Shown in pieces: positions 33,340-42,762 of a stretch of 64,000 nucleotides of DNA. Under the pieces are notes generated by a model. That model worked only from the letters and a program-made list of their open reading frames with translations, did no database searches and had not been told where the DNA came from. The stretch's first letter is position 1. The number at the start of each line of letters is the position of its first letter. The translations under genes and the position numbers were made by a program. Source of the DNA: an uncultured Eubacteriales bacterium (GTDB taxonomy: Bacteria > Bacillota > Clostridia > Oscillospirales > Oscillospiraceae); the NCBI GenBank assembly GCA_900545925.1, contig URAZ01000011.1, positions 1 through 64,000 of the forward strand, given 5' to 3'.

Positions 33340-33543
33340 ATGAAAAATCAAAAAATGCGTTTAATAATTGGCGTTGTGCTGGGCGTCGTGGTCTTATTTT
33401 ATATCGGCGCGATGTTTGGATTCTTCCCATTTACGATTTGCGACGATCTGGTTATACAGGCAGTCGCCTTCTGCACATTGATCATCTGTCTGGTCATTGC
33501 GGTTTGTACCTGTTTTATTATTGATTTCTTAGATAAAAAATAG
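33340..33543 (+). CDS. Small two-span membrane protein
   Basis: This 67-residue protein is largely hydrophobic, with spans near residues 7-29 and 38-61, cysteines in both spans (TICDDL, AFCTLIICL, VCTCF), and a basic N-terminus. GGAAGGAACTGCTCGAT precedes the ATG. The composition is more AT-rich than its neighbours. No family recognised. Confidence 0.55.
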   Translation: MKNQKMRLIIGVVLGVVVLFYIGAMFGFFPFTICDDLVIQAVAFCTLIICLVIAVCTCFIIDFLDKK

Positions 33544-33550
33544 CACTCTG

Positions 33551-33655
33551 CAGGGGCCGATGCCCACATCGGCCCGTTAGGAAGTTACGAATTCGCCGAA
33601 GATCCCCGTAAAAACGGTGCATTCTGCCGGGCGGAGCAGAGCCCCGCCCCTACCA
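33551..33655. repeat. Palindromic repeat, family 1, copy B (hybrid ends)
   Basis: The left end CAGGGGCCGATGCCCACATC is the same module as copy A. The right end is a different module with GGGCGGAGCAGAGCCCCGCC, ending CCCCTACC. The interior shares GAATTCGCCG and GGTGCATTCTGCCGGG with copy A. Confidence 0.85.
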
Positions 33656-33667
33656 ACCTTTTGCATC

Positions 33668-33702
33668 AAAACAGCCACGTCCGGTATGGGCGTGGCTGTT
33701 TT
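33668..33702 (-). terminator. Terminator of the ABC exporter operon
   Basis: AAAACAGCCACG (33668-33679) pairs perfectly with CGTGGCTGTTTT (33691-33702). It lies 2 bases beyond the stop of the second ABC gene, and the T-run is in the stem end. Confidence 0.85.
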
Positions 33703-33704
33703 GG

Positions 33705-35660
33705 TTATTCAAGCTCGAATGCACCGGTGTAGAGTTGGTAATAAGTGCCCTTCTGGGCAATCAGGTCGTCGTGCGTGCCGCGTTCAATGATGCGGCCATG
33801 GTCGAGCACCATGATCGCGTCGGAGTTCTGCACCGTTGACAGGCGGTGGGCAATGACGAAGACCGTGCGTCCCTTCATCAGTGCATCCATACCGCGCTGC
33901 ACCAGAAGTTCTGTGCGCGTGTCGATGGAACTGGTCGCTTCGTCAAGAATCATAACAGGCGGGTCGGCCACTGCCGCGCGGGCGATGGACAACAGCTGCC
34001 GCTGGCCCTGCGAGAGATTTGCGCCGTTGGCCGTAAGCATGGTGTTGTAGCCGTCCGGCAGGCGCGTGATAAAATCATGCGCGTTGGCAAGCTTCGCCGC
34101 AGCGATACATTCCTCATCCGTTGCGTCAAGCTTGCCGTAGCGGATGTTGTCCATAACCGTGCCGGTAAACAGGTTCACGTCCTGCAGCACAATACCGAGC
34201 GAGTGGCGCAGATCGGCCTTTTTGATATGGTTGATGTTGATGCCATCATAGCGAATCTTGCCGTCGGCGAGATCATAGAAGCGGTTGATGAGGTTCGTGA
34301 TCGTAGTCTTGCCCGCGCCTGTTGCACCGACAAATGCCAGCTTCTGTCCGGGCTTGGCATATAGCGTAATGTCGTGCAGGACCGGCTTTTCAGGGTCATA
34401 GGCAAAGTCCACGTCAAAGAAGCGGACATCACCGCACAGCTTCACCAGTTTCGCTTCGCCGTTCTCCTGCGGGCACTTCCATGCCCAGACGCCGGTGCGC
34501 GCGGCACTTTCCGTCAGTGTACCGTCCGCCGCTTCCGACGCATTGACCAGCGTAACGCGGCCATTGTCGTCCTCGGGCTTCTGGTCGATGAGTTCAAAGA
34601 CGCGGCTTGCACCTGCAGCTGCCATGACGATGGCGTTGATCTGCTGGGAAACCTGCGAGACATTGCCGGTAAATTGCTTCGTCATGCCGAGGAACGACGC
34701 AACGACTGCAATTTTCAGCGGTGCAAGCATGCTGCCTGTCCCAAGCAGGTTCTGGAAGGACAGATTCGGGATGCTTCCGCCCGAGCAGATGAGAACGCCG
34801 CCGAGGAACGCCGTGAGCACATAGAGGATATTGCCGATGTTGCCCATGATGGGCATGAAAATATTCGCGTAGCGCTGGGCGTGGTTTGCATCGCTGAACA
34901 GCTGTTCGTTGATGGCGTCAAAGTCACGTTCTGCCGCTTCCTCATGGCAGAAGACCTTGACGACCTTCTGGCCGTTCATCATCTCTTCGATATAACCTTC
35001 GACCTTGCCGAGGGACTTCTGCTGGCTGAGGAAGTATTTGGCCGATCTGCCGCCGACGTTCTTTGTCACCTTCGTCATGCAGAAGATACCGAGGAAGACG
35101 ATGAGCATCAGCGGGATGGAGAAATAGAACATGAACAGCAGCAGGCCGATAACTGTCAGTCCCGCAGCGAACAGCTGCGGCAGGCTCTGCGAAACAAGCT
35201 GGCGAAGCGTATCGATATCATTTGTATAATAGCTCATGATGTCGCCGCGGCTGTTCTGGTCAAAATAGCGGATGGGCAGCTTCTGCATGCCGGCAAACAT
35301 GCGGGTGCGAAGCTTATGCAAAAAGCCCTGTGTCACATGCGCCATCAGCTGTGTATAGACCGCAGTGCAGGCAAGACCCACAAGGTAGATACAGACCATG
35401 GTGACGAGCGCATGCAGAATCTTTCCGCTCACACCGTCCCAGCCGAGCCTCAAGCCGTCTTCAATGTAGCTGGTGATGGTTTCAATATAGATTGCGGGCA
35501 GAATGCCGACGACCGCGCTGATGATGATGCAGACCATAACCGCAATCAGCATGGCAGGATAATCCTGAAACAGCATCCGGATCACTCTGCCGAGCGGCTT
35601 GAGATCTGCCTTTGCGCCGACCATCGGCGCGCGGGGCGCTCTACCGGGATGATTAGCCAT
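33705..35660 (-). CDS. ABC exporter subunit B (permease + ATPase, catalytically competent NBD)
   Basis: The protein has 651 residues from the ATG at 35660 (CGGGAGGTGCGGACA upstream). The N-terminal six-span exporter domain covers about residues 15-330. The NBD from about 400 has Walker A GATGAGKTT, signature NLSQGQRQ, and Walker B VMILDEATSSID with the catalytic Glu. An insertion of ~50 residues sits between the membrane domain and the NBD. It overlaps the preceding ABC gene by 8 bases. The pair is of the BmrCD/TM287-288 heterodimer type, probably drug or lipid export. Confidence 0.92.
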   Translation of the reverse strand: MANHPGRAPRAPMVGAKADLKPLGRVIRMLFQDYPAMLIAVMVCIIISAVVGILPAIYIETITSYIEDGLRLGWDGVSGKILHALVTMVCIYLVGLACTAVYTQLMAHVTQGFLHKLRTRMFAGMQKLPIRYFDQNSRGDIMSYYTNDIDTLRQLVSQSLPQLFAAGLTVIGLLLFMFYFSIPLMLIVFLGIFCMTKVTKNVGGRSAKYFLSQQKSLGKVEGYIEEMMNGQKVVKVFCHEEAAERDFDAINEQLFSDANHAQRYANIFMPIMGNIGNILYVLTAFLGGVLICSGGSIPNLSFQNLLGTGSMLAPLKIAVVASFLGMTKQFTGNVSQVSQQINAIVMAAAGASRVFELIDQKPEDDNGRVTLVNASEAADGTLTESAARTGVWAWKCPQENGEAKLVKLCGDVRFFDVDFAYDPEKPVLHDITLYAKPGQKLAFVGATGAGKTTITNLINRFYDLADGKIRYDGININHIKKADLRHSLGIVLQDVNLFTGTVMDNIRYGKLDATDEECIAAAKLANAHDFITRLPDGYNTMLTANGANLSQGQRQLLSIARAAVADPPVMILDEATSSIDTRTELLVQRGMDALMKGRTVFVIAHRLSTVQNSDAIMVLDHGRIIERGTHDDLIAQKGTYYQLYTGAFELE

Positions 35661-37398
35661 TGTCCGCACCTCCCGTTCTGTTTTGGGAATAATAGACTTC
35701 CTGATAGATCTGGTTCGAGGAAAGAAGTATCTCATGTGTGCCCATGCCGTTGATTGCACCGCCGTCCAGCACAAGAATCAGATCAGCGTCCTGGATGGAG
35801 GAAATGCGCTGGGCAATGATGAATTTCGTCGTCTCCGGGATCTCGGTGCGCAGCGCAGCGCGGATCTTCGCGTCGGTTTTCGTATCGACGGCAGAGGTCG
35901 AATCGTCGAGAATCAAAATCTTCGGCTTTTTCAGCAGCGCCCGCGCGATACACAGCCGCTGCTTCTGGCCGCCGGAGACATTCGTACCGCCCTGCTCGAT
36001 GTAGGTGTCGTATTTGTCCGGCATCTGCTGGATAAACTCATCCGCGCAGGCCAGTTCGCAGGCGCGCTGCAGTTCCGCATCTGTCGCATTCGGGTCGCCC
36101 CAGCGCAGATTTTCCTTGATTGTGCCGGAGAAGAGCACGTTTTTCTGGAGGACGACCGCGACCTGATTGCGGAGCGTTTCAAGATCGTACTCGCGCACGT
36201 CACGCCCGCCGACCCTCACACTGCCGCCCGTCACATCATACAGACGGCAGATCAGCTGCACCAGCGTGGTCTTCGCCGAGCCTGTGCCACCGATGATACC
36301 GACAGTCTGACCGGACTTCACATGGAAGTCGATATCGGACAGCGCGCTGCGTTTCGCAGAAGCGGAATATTTGAACTCCACATGCTCAAAGTCCACGTCG
36401 CCGTTTTCAACCTCGTAAACCGGATTTTCCGGGTTTTGCAGGCTGCTCGTCTCATCGAGCACCTCGCAGATTCGCTTGCCGGAGGCCTGTGCCATGGTGA
36501 GCATGACTAAGATCATGGAGAGCATCATCAGGCTCATAAGAATCTGCATGGAATAGGTAATCATGCTGGTCAGACTGCCCACGCCGAGGTAGGTGCCGCC
36601 GGACATAATGATAAACTTTGCGGCGAAGAAGGAGATGAGAATCATCGACGTGTACACGCAGAACTGCATGACAGGGCTATTGAGCGCAAGAATCTTTTCT
36701 GCCTTCAGGAAGTCCGCACGCACCGAATCGGATGCAGCGGAGAACTTCTGCGTCTCATACTCCTCGCGCACAAAGCTTTTGACTACGCGCATGCCCTGCA
36801 CATTTTCCTGCACAGAGTTGTTGAGGGCATCATATTTTTTGAAAACTGCCTTAAAAAGCGGCATCGCACTGCGAATCATGAAAAACAGCGCAAAGCCGAG
36901 GATCGGAACGATCCCTGCGAAAACGAATGCAAGCCGCTTACCCACGCGGGCAGACATGATAACGGCAAATACGAGCATCATCGGCGCACGCACTGCGATC
37001 CGAATCAGCATCATGAACGCATTCTGAATATTGGTCACGTCCGTCGTCAGCCGGGTAACGAGAGAGGACGTGGAGAACCGGTCGATATTCGCAAACGAAA
37101 AGCCCTGCACCTGATAAAACAGATCGTGGCGCAGATTTTTTGCAAAGCCTGCAGCAGCCTCCGCCGCGAACCAGCCGGAAAGCGAACCAAAACCCAATGA
37201 GAGCATCGCAATCACAAACAGCCTGAGGCCGTAAAACAGAATCGTCTGCATCTCGCAGCCATTTTGGATAGAATTGATGAGATCGGCTGTCAGCAGCGGG
37301 ATGGTGCATTCGCAGACGACCTCGCCCACCATACAGGTCGGCGTCAGAATGGTCTGCTTTTTGTATTCCCGGATGCAGGCAGAAAGACGTTTGATCAT
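35653..37398 (-). CDS. ABC exporter subunit A (permease + ATPase, degenerate NBD)
   Basis: This 581-residue half-transporter has a six-span membrane domain (about 15-310) and an NBD with Walker A GGTGSAKTT, signature VSGGQKQRL, and Walker B ILILDDSTSAVD. The residue after the Walker B Asp is Asp instead of the catalytic Glu, the mark of a degenerate site in heterodimeric exporters; its partner at 33705-35660 has the Glu. It overlaps marR by ATGA, so MarR, A and B form one operon. Confidence 0.93.
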   Translation of the reverse strand: MIKRLSACIREYKKQTILTPTCMVGEVVCECTIPLLTADLINSIQNGCEMQTILFYGLRLFVIAMLSLGFGSLSGWFAAEAAAGFAKNLRHDLFYQVQGFSFANIDRFSTSSLVTRLTTDVTNIQNAFMMLIRIAVRAPMMLVFAVIMSARVGKRLAFVFAGIVPILGFALFFMIRSAMPLFKAVFKKYDALNNSVQENVQGMRVVKSFVREEYETQKFSAASDSVRADFLKAEKILALNSPVMQFCVYTSMILISFFAAKFIIMSGGTYLGVGSLTSMITYSMQILMSLMMLSMILVMLTMAQASGKRICEVLDETSSLQNPENPVYEVENGDVDFEHVEFKYSASAKRSALSDIDFHVKSGQTVGIIGGTGSAKTTLVQLICRLYDVTGGSVRVGGRDVREYDLETLRNQVAVVLQKNVLFSGTIKENLRWGDPNATDAELQRACELACADEFIQQMPDKYDTYIEQGGTNVSGGQKQRLCIARALLKKPKILILDDSTSAVDTKTDAKIRAALRTEIPETTKFIIAQRISSIQDADLILVLDGGAINGMGTHEILLSSNQIYQEVYYSQNRTGGADNG

Positions 37399-37853
37399 AC
37401 CTCGGATACCTCCATTCCCTGTGTTGTACGCAGATTTTCTGCAGCCTGATCGAGCAGACGGCGCAGCGTCTGCTGCTCCTCACTGCTCATGCCGGAACAC
37501 ATGACGCATTCAAGCGTTTCAAATGCCTGCCCAACGGCGGCATCACAGCGCCGTGCGCGGTCCGTTAATCGGATACGCTTGCAGCGCCGGTCGGCCCGAT
37601 CCGGTTCAAGCACGACAAAATCCTTCGCCTCCAGCCGCTGAAGCACGCCGGAGACAGTCGGATGCGTCAGATGAAAACGCTTTTCAATATCCTTGGGGTA
37701 GACCTGCTCGCCCTCGTGCAGCACCAGATAATGCAGGATAAACGACTGCGTTGACGTCAGATCGAGCGCGAGGAACTGCTGATCCATGTACTGCGTGATG
37801 CGGTTGCTGAGATGCCGCAGACGCGGACCGAGATTCTGAGAACAGTCCTTCAT
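37395..37853 (-). CDS. MarR-family regulator of the ABC exporter
   Basis: This 152-residue winged-helix regulator has its HTH at VYPKDIEKRFHLTHPTVSGVLQRLEAKDFV and wing at DRADRRCKRIRLT. Start is ATG at 37853 with AGGAGGTTCCG upstream. It overlaps the exporter gene by 4 bases. A perfect 19-bp palindrome lies 20-60 bases upstream and is the probable operator, so it likely represses its own operon until an exporter substrate binds. Confidence 0.92.
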   Translation of the reverse strand: MKDCSQNLGPRLRHLSNRITQYMDQQFLALDLTSTQSFILHYLVLHEGEQVYPKDIEKRFHLTHPTVSGVLQRLEAKDFVVLEPDRADRRCKRIRLTDRARRCDAAVGQAFETLECVMCSGMSSEEQQTLRRLLDQAAENLRTTQGMEVSEV

Positions 37854-37872
37854 CGGAACCTCCTATATTCCA

Positions 37873-37914
37873 AAAATGTAGCGTGCTACCGTTTTCGGTA
37901 GCACGCTACATTTT
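37873..37914 (-). promoter_or_regulatory. Palindrome upstream of marR (probable operator)
   Basis: Two 19-bp arms (37873-37891 and 37896-37914), perfect complements with a TTTT loop. Each arm holds the near-palindrome TAGCGTGCTA or TAGCACGCTA, so it can be read as two MarR half-operators. As RNA it would also make a long hairpin just before the ribosome-binding site. Confidence 0.75.
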
Positions 37915-38112
37915 AGCAGATTTTATGAAAAAAGCAAGTGGCAGTTTCACCAATCTCCCCTATTCTACCATCTGGTGCGGCAGGCAAAGTGCATGAAATC
38001 AGCCCTACAGCTGCGACACACGCAAAGGCGCGCAGCCGATTTCTGCGAAGCGGAGTAAGCACGCACTGTTCGTGCTGAAACTGATACCCACAGAGTCTCA
38101 GCAAATTCGTAC

Positions 38113-38172
38113 TGCCTCTTCTCCTTATTCTTTTCCGGCAAGACGGAACAGAGTGGGCCGCCGGAGGCGCGA
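38113..38172. repeat. Dispersed repeat, family 2, copy A
   Basis: The shared core TTTTCCGGC, and further on GGGCCGCC followed by GAGGC, also occurs at 57494-57551 in the same orientation. The rest of the 387-base gap between ftsZ and marR holds only this repeat, the ftsZ terminator and the marR palindrome. Confidence 0.55.
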
Positions 38173-38195
38173 TTTTGTCTGCCCTGCGTGCGCAG

Positions 38196-38224
38196 AAAAA
38201 CCGGCGCGTTTTCAAACGCGCCGG
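38196..38224 (-). terminator. Terminator of ftsZ
   Basis: CCGGCGCGTT (38201-38210) and AACGCGCCGG (38215-38224) around a TTCA loop. On the minus strand TTTTTCTG follows. It begins 16 bases after the ftsZ stop and closes the division cluster. Confidence 0.92.
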
Positions 38225-38240
38225 GCAAAAATGCTTCGTT

Positions 38241-39320
38241 TTAGTTGCGGTTAAAGATCTTGAAGATCTCGTCGATATCGTCGATATCCTCCTGTGCCTG
38301 GCTCTTGCTGGCACTGGTCTTCTCCTGCGCAGCGGAGAATGCGCCGATGGGCTTTGCGGGCGACTGACGCTTCTCGGCAAAGCCAGTGGCGATAACGGTC
38401 ACGCGCATCTCATCCTGAAGTTCGTCGTCAAACGCGGCGCCAAAGATGATGTTCGCATCGGGGTTGGCAGCTTCCATGACGATGTTGGCAGCTGTCTCGA
38501 CGTCGTCGAGGCCAAGGTCGTGTGAACCGGCAATGTTGATGAGAACACCGGTTGCACCGTTGATGGACGTCTCAAGCAGCGGACTGGAGACGGCAGCCTG
38601 CGCAGCCTGCTCGGCCTTGTCGCGGCCTGTGGCGGAACCGACGCCCATATGTGCCTGACCCGCGTTGCGCATGATGGCGGAAACGTCGGCAAAGTCGAGG
38701 TTGATAATGACGTTCTCGCTGTAGCCAACGAGTTCGGAGATGGAACTGACAGCCTGCTTCAGAACATCGTCGGCAATGCCGAATGCGTTGGCGAAGGTGA
38801 TTTTCTGGTCGGTGACGAATTTCAGGCGGTCGTTCGGGATGATAATCATGGAATCGACCTTATCGGTGAGGTTGGCAATGCCGGCCTCGGCCTGTTTCAT
38901 ACGGTTTGCACCTTCAAAGCGGAAGGGCTTCGTCACGACGGCGACAGTCAAGATGCCCGCGTCGTGCGCGACCTGCGCAATAATCGGCGCAGCGCCTGTT
39001 CCGGTACCGCCGCCCATACCGGCGGTGATGAAGACCATGTCGGTGCCCTCGAGCACCTGAGAAATGAGCGCTTTGGATTCCTCGGCGGACTTCTGGCCGA
39101 TATCCGGCTTAGAGCCTGCGCCCATGCCGCCGGTCAGCTTTTCACCGATCTGCACTTTGTTTTTGCACTTGGACTTTTCAAGGTCCTGCTTATCCGTATT
39201 GACTGCAACGAACTCAACGCCCTTGACATCGGACGCGATCATGCGGTTGATAACATTGTTGCCGGCGCCGCCGACGCCAATGACTTTGATCTTGACTACC
39301 TTATCTGCTGTATCTGCCAT
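38241..39320 (-). CDS. ftsZ: Cell division protein FtsZ
   Basis: This 359-residue tubulin-like GTPase forms the division ring. Start is ATG at 39320 (AGGAGGAAGACAA upstream). The tubulin signature GGGTGTG is near residue 105, the T7 loop NLDFADV near 208, and the globular domain is complete to about 315. The C-terminal peptide reads DIDEIFKIFNRN, a divergent version of the FtsA/ZipA/SepF-binding tail. It has its own promoter inside the ftsQ-ftsZ gap. ftsA is not upstream of it. Confidence 0.97.
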   Translation of the reverse strand: MADTADKVVKIKVIGVGGAGNNVINRMIASDVKGVEFVAVNTDKQDLEKSKCKNKVQIGEKLTGGMGAGSKPDIGQKSAEESKALISQVLEGTDMVFITAGMGGGTGTGAAPIIAQVAHDAGILTVAVVTKPFRFEGANRMKQAEAGIANLTDKVDSMIIIPNDRLKFVTDQKITFANAFGIADDVLKQAVSSISELVGYSENVIINLDFADVSAIMRNAGQAHMGVGSATGRDKAEQAAQAAVSSPLLETSINGATGVLINIAGSHDLGLDDVETAANIVMEAANPDANIIFGAAFDDELQDEMRVTVIATGFAEKRQSPAKPIGAFSAAQEKTSASKSQAQEDIDDIDEIFKIFNRN

Positions 39321-39381
39321 TTGTCTTCCTCCTGTATATCTCACAGCCCACAACTGCATCGTTTTAGATTATGTCTACTGT

Positions 39382-39410
39382 ATTCTATCTCGAAAAAGGA
39401 TGTGCGTCAA
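39382..39410 (-). promoter_or_regulatory. Promoter of ftsZ
   Basis: On the minus strand, TTGACG (39405-39410), 17 bases, TAGAAT (39382-39387), 62 bases before the ftsZ start. It gives ftsZ transcription independent of the mraZ promoter. Confidence 0.85.
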
Positions 39411-39469
39411 TAGAAAATGCGGAAAAATTCAGCAAAAAATGCGGATTTTATGGTTTGCATGCCCTCGGT

Positions 39470-40255
39470 TCAGGCTGCTGGCTGGAAGGTAGCCCTTTTC
39501 TGCGTGGCCTGCGTCAAATCGATAGTTCCAGCCTGAAATTCGCTGAGTTGGTCGAGAATGGAGCAAAGATAGCGGATCTTGTACGCCATTTCGTCAGTTC
39601 CGCCGAGTTTAATCTCGTAGCGGTCGTCATACCAGAGCGTCATGTCGTATTCCTTTTCGACATCGATCACACGGATATGCTCCAGAAGGCCGGTGCCGTC
39701 CAATTCCTTCATCACGTCCAGCGCAGCAGCCAGCGCCGTGGGCGTGGGGGAGGAAACAGAATCTCCTGCCGTGGGACTGGAAATGAGAAGGCCGTTGATG
39801 TGCGGATTTTCATTGAAGGCAGCAGGTTCGATGCGCTCCAGCGCCTTGCCTCCGGGGCCGATGAGCCAGCAGGCGTTCGTATCCGTCATGACAGCAAAGG
39901 AAATGACGCTTTCCCGCACCTGAATGATGATGCCGTCCGGCAGACTGCGGGCGATGGAAACATCCTCGACATACGGAAGCGCAGCCTTGATATTGCCGAC
40001 GGCCAGCGCTTTATTGACTGTCAGAAGGTTATCACCCTGCTGGATCTGCGAGGCTTCAATGATCTGGTCGGCGGAATAGACCGAGTTACCCTGCACCTCA
40101 ATGGTATTGACCTTGAAAAAGATTGCAACACCGAAGACAATCGCGGCGACGACAGCGAGCATGATGAGGAGTTTGCCAAGCGCGCTGCTGCGCACCTGAC
40201 GGGCCTTGCCTGCGGCGCGCGCTTCCCTATTCGCTTTGCTTTGCTTCGTGCGCAT
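39470..40255 (-). CDS. ftsQ: Cell division protein FtsQ/DivIB
   Basis: This 261-residue bitopic protein has a basic cytosolic N-terminus (1-26), a span (about 27-48), a POTRA domain beginning VNTIEVQGNSVYSADQII (about 50-118), then the beta domain. It works with FtsL and FtsB at the septum to control peptidoglycan synthesis. AAGGAGAATGCAAC precedes the ATG. It lies between murA and ftsZ, as is common in Firmicutes dcw clusters. Confidence 0.9.
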   Translation of the reverse strand: MRTKQSKANREARAAGKARQVRSSALGKLLIMLAVVAAIVFGVAIFFKVNTIEVQGNSVYSADQIIEASQIQQGDNLLTVNKALAVGNIKAALPYVEDVSIARSLPDGIIIQVRESVISFAVMTDTNACWLIGPGGKALERIEPAAFNENPHINGLLISSPTAGDSVSSPTPTALAAALDVMKELDGTGLLEHIRVIDVEKEYDMTLWYDDRYEIKLGGTDEMAYKIRYLCSILDQLSEFQAGTIDLTQATQKRATFQPAA

Positions 40256-40295
40256 GTTGCATTCTCCTTCGGAGGCTCAGAATATACAAAGTATA

Positions 40296-41564
40296 TCACA
40301 TCTTTTTGGGGATTTCCACTGTTTTCAGGCGAGCGCCGACGCTTTGCAGCGCGTTCTCAAGAGTATCATATCCCCGTTCGATGTGTTTTACTCCAAAAAT
40401 GGTACTGTCGCCCTCGGCCTGCATGGCCGCGAGCACCAGCGCTGCGCCGCCGCGCAGATCCTCCGCGAAAAGCTGCGCAGCATGCAGCTGCGGCGTTCCG
40501 TTCAGACAGACGGTGTTTCCGTCCGAATACAGCCGCGCGCCAAGCTTCTTGAGTTCTTGGACATAGCCGAAGCGATTTTCAAAAATCGTCTCGGTAAAGG
40601 ACGTTTGTCCCCTTGCGCACAGCTGCGCGGAGAGCAGCATCGGCATCGCGTCGGTTGGAAAGCCGGGATACGGTCTTGAAACGACCGGACCGCAGGTTGC
40701 CAGCGGGCTGTCGCGGAAAATTTGAATTGTGTCATGTGAGCAGGAAATCCGGCAGCCGCTTTCTGTGAGCGCGTTCAGAACAGGGTCTGCAAGACGCGGA
40801 TCTGTCCTGCGCAGCGTCAGCGCGCCGCCGCAGGCGGCGCAGGCGCAAAGAAACGTCGCAGTTTCAATGCGGTCAGGAAGGATGGTATAGGTCGCACCGG
40901 TGAGCGGCAGGCTGCCCTCAACAATCACGCAGCCTTTGCCTGCGCCTGCGATCTTCGCGCCGCAGGCAGTCAAAAAACCAGCCAGATCGACAATCTCCGG
41001 CTCACAGGCAGCATTTTCAATCACAGTGACACCCTCTGCTCCGACAGCAGCCAGCATAGCGTTTTCTGTTGCGCCGACGCTGGGGCCAGGCAGTGTGATT
41101 TTTGCGCCGGTCAGCCTTCGCGCGCGGCAGTGAATGGTATCGTCCGTCTCCGTGACCTCTGCGCCGAGCGCGCGGAAGGCAAGCAGATGATAGTCCACCG
41201 GCCTCGCCCCGATGGGACAGCCGCCCGGCAGACTCAACGACGCTTCGCCCTGTCTTGCGAGCAGCGCGCCGAGAAACAGGCTGGACGCGCGCATGGATGC
41301 AGCCAGTTCCGGCGGGACGGAGTGACCGGCGCAGCCGCGCGGGTCTATGTAGACGCTTGCGCCCCGCCGCTCGGCCGCACAGCCGAGGCTGCACAGGATG
41401 GCAAGCGCGTGCGTCACGTCGAGAATATCTGGACAGTTATGCAGAACACACGGCGTTCTGCACAGAAGCGTCGCGGCCAGAATGGGCAGGACGCTGTTTT
41501 TTGCTCCGTGGATCGTCACCTCACCGGAAAGCGGAGGCGATTTGGACACAAGCAGCGCTGGCAT
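40296..41564 (-). CDS. murA: UDP-N-acetylglucosamine 1-carboxyvinyltransferase
   Basis: The protein has 422 residues from the ATG at 41564, chosen for the 7-base spacing to GGAGG; the ATG two codons earlier is only one base from it. MurA is the first committed step of peptidoglycan synthesis, transferring enolpyruvate from PEP to UDP-GlcNAc. The PEP-binding loop has GGCPIGARP with the catalytic/fosfomycin-target cysteine at C116. GAKNSVLPI (about residues 20-28) binds UDP-GlcNAc. It sits between murG and ftsQ, where many clusters have murB or murC. Confidence 0.95.
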   Translation of the reverse strand: MPALLVSKSPPLSGEVTIHGAKNSVLPILAATLLCRTPCVLHNCPDILDVTHALAILCSLGCAAERRGASVYIDPRGCAGHSVPPELAASMRASSLFLGALLARQGEASLSLPGGCPIGARPVDYHLLAFRALGAEVTETDDTIHCRARRLTGAKITLPGPSVGATENAMLAAVGAEGVTVIENAACEPEIVDLAGFLTACGAKIAGAGKGCVIVEGSLPLTGATYTILPDRIETATFLCACAACGGALTLRRTDPRLADPVLNALTESGCRISCSHDTIQIFRDSPLATCGPVVSRPYPGFPTDAMPMLLSAQLCARGQTSFTETIFENRFGYVQELKKLGARLYSDGNTVCLNGTPQLHAAQLFAEDLRGGAALVLAAMQAEGDSTIFGVKHIERGYDTLENALQSVGARLKTVEIPKKM

Positions 41565-41624
41565 GGGCATTCCTCCAAAACACAGGAATTTTCCCCATCC
41601 TATGCGCTGTGTGCTGTGTGCGTG

Positions 41625-42749
41625 TCAGTGCTTTGCAAGGTCGAGTGCGGTCTGATAAATGCGCTCGGCTGCATCGACCACAGCCATATCCCGGGCGCTG
41701 GCACGCATGGTGCGCATCCGTCCGGCATCTGAAAGAATCGCTTTTGCCGTCTCATAGAGGCTTTTCCCGTCGCAGTCGGCTTCGCGGACGACTGCGGCCG
41801 CGCCGGAGCGTTCAAGCACCCGGGCATTCTTTTCCTGATGGTTGCCGGTCACGTTCGGACTCGGCACCATGATGCAGGGCGTTCCGCTGGCACAGACCTC
41901 GGCAATGGTCGCCGCACCCGCGCGGCAAACGATCAGATCCGCCGCTGCCAGCACCTGCGGCATGTCATAGATGTACTCGCGCATGTCAATGCGCGGATGT
42001 GCAGCAAGGTCAACACCCAGTTCTTTGACATACTCCGGCATCCAACGCCAGCCGAACGAGCCGGTCGCGTGGATGTGATGAAAAGGCGTGTTCTCCTCGC
42101 ATTCGCACTTCATAAACTGGGCAATTTTTTTGTTCATTTCCCGTGCACCGAGGCTGCCCCAGCAGGAGACGACGAGCGGCTCTTCGCCGAGGCCCAACGC
42201 CTGCCGGGCCTCCTGCCGCTTGGCAAAGAGGAATTCCTCCCGCACAGGTGTTCCGGTCAGGAGGACCTTTTCGGGTTCCGGGTAATGCTCCCGGCTGGAC
42301 TCGAAAGACACCATAACACGGCTGGCCGTACGCGCAACAAGCTTTGTCGTCAGGCCCGGAACGGCATTCGATTCGTGTACGCAAGTCGGAATGCCAAGCT
42401 TCGCGCCCATTTTCAGAGCCGGGAAGCTGGCGTAGCCGCCAGTACCGACGATCACATCGGGCTGAAACTCCTTTAGAATTCGCTTTGTTTTTGAAAACGT
42501 CGCAGCCATGCGCTGCACGGTCACGAGATTGTGCCAGACCGCAGCAGGGGTCAGCTTGCGCTGATAGTTGGAAATTTTCACAGTTTCCAGCCGGAATCCT
42601 TCACGCGGGACAAGTTTGTTCTCCATGCCGTCCTCTGCGCCGATAAAGAGAATCTTGCAGTCCGGCTGCCGCTCACGAAACATGCGGGCAACTGCAATAG
42701 CGGGATAAATATGCCCGCCCGTGCCGCCGCAGGTAAAGACGATATTCAT
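41625..42749 (-). CDS. murG: MurG glycosyltransferase (lipid II synthesis)
   Basis: The protein has 374 residues from the ATG at 42749 (AGGGAGGGAAGCGA upstream). This GT28 enzyme adds GlcNAc from UDP-GlcNAc to lipid I at the inner membrane face. GGTGGH (residues 8-13), GTGGYASFPAL near 98-108, and the C-terminal GAATIAEV region are conserved. It lies 13 bases downstream of ftsW, as usual in the dcw order. Confidence 0.96.
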   Translation of the reverse strand: MNIVFTCGGTGGHIYPAIAVARMFRERQPDCKILFIGAEDGMENKLVPREGFRLETVKISNYQRKLTPAAVWHNLVTVQRMAATFSKTKRILKEFQPDVIVGTGGYASFPALKMGAKLGIPTCVHESNAVPGLTTKLVARTASRVMVSFESSREHYPEPEKVLLTGTPVREEFLFAKRQEARQALGLGEEPLVVSCWGSLGAREMNKKIAQFMKCECEENTPFHHIHATGSFGWRWMPEYVKELGVDLAAHPRIDMREYIYDMPQVLAAADLIVCRAGAATIAEVCASGTPCIMVPSPNVTGNHQEKNARVLERSGAAAVVREADCDGKSLYETAKAILSDAGRMRTMRASARDMAVVDAAERIYQTALDLAKH

Positions 42750-42762
42750 TCGCTTCCCTCCC

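Noticed and set aside
37913..38380. A 155-residue frame between ftsZ and marR
   Set aside because: It crosses the ftsZ terminator and the end of ftsZ. No supported start.
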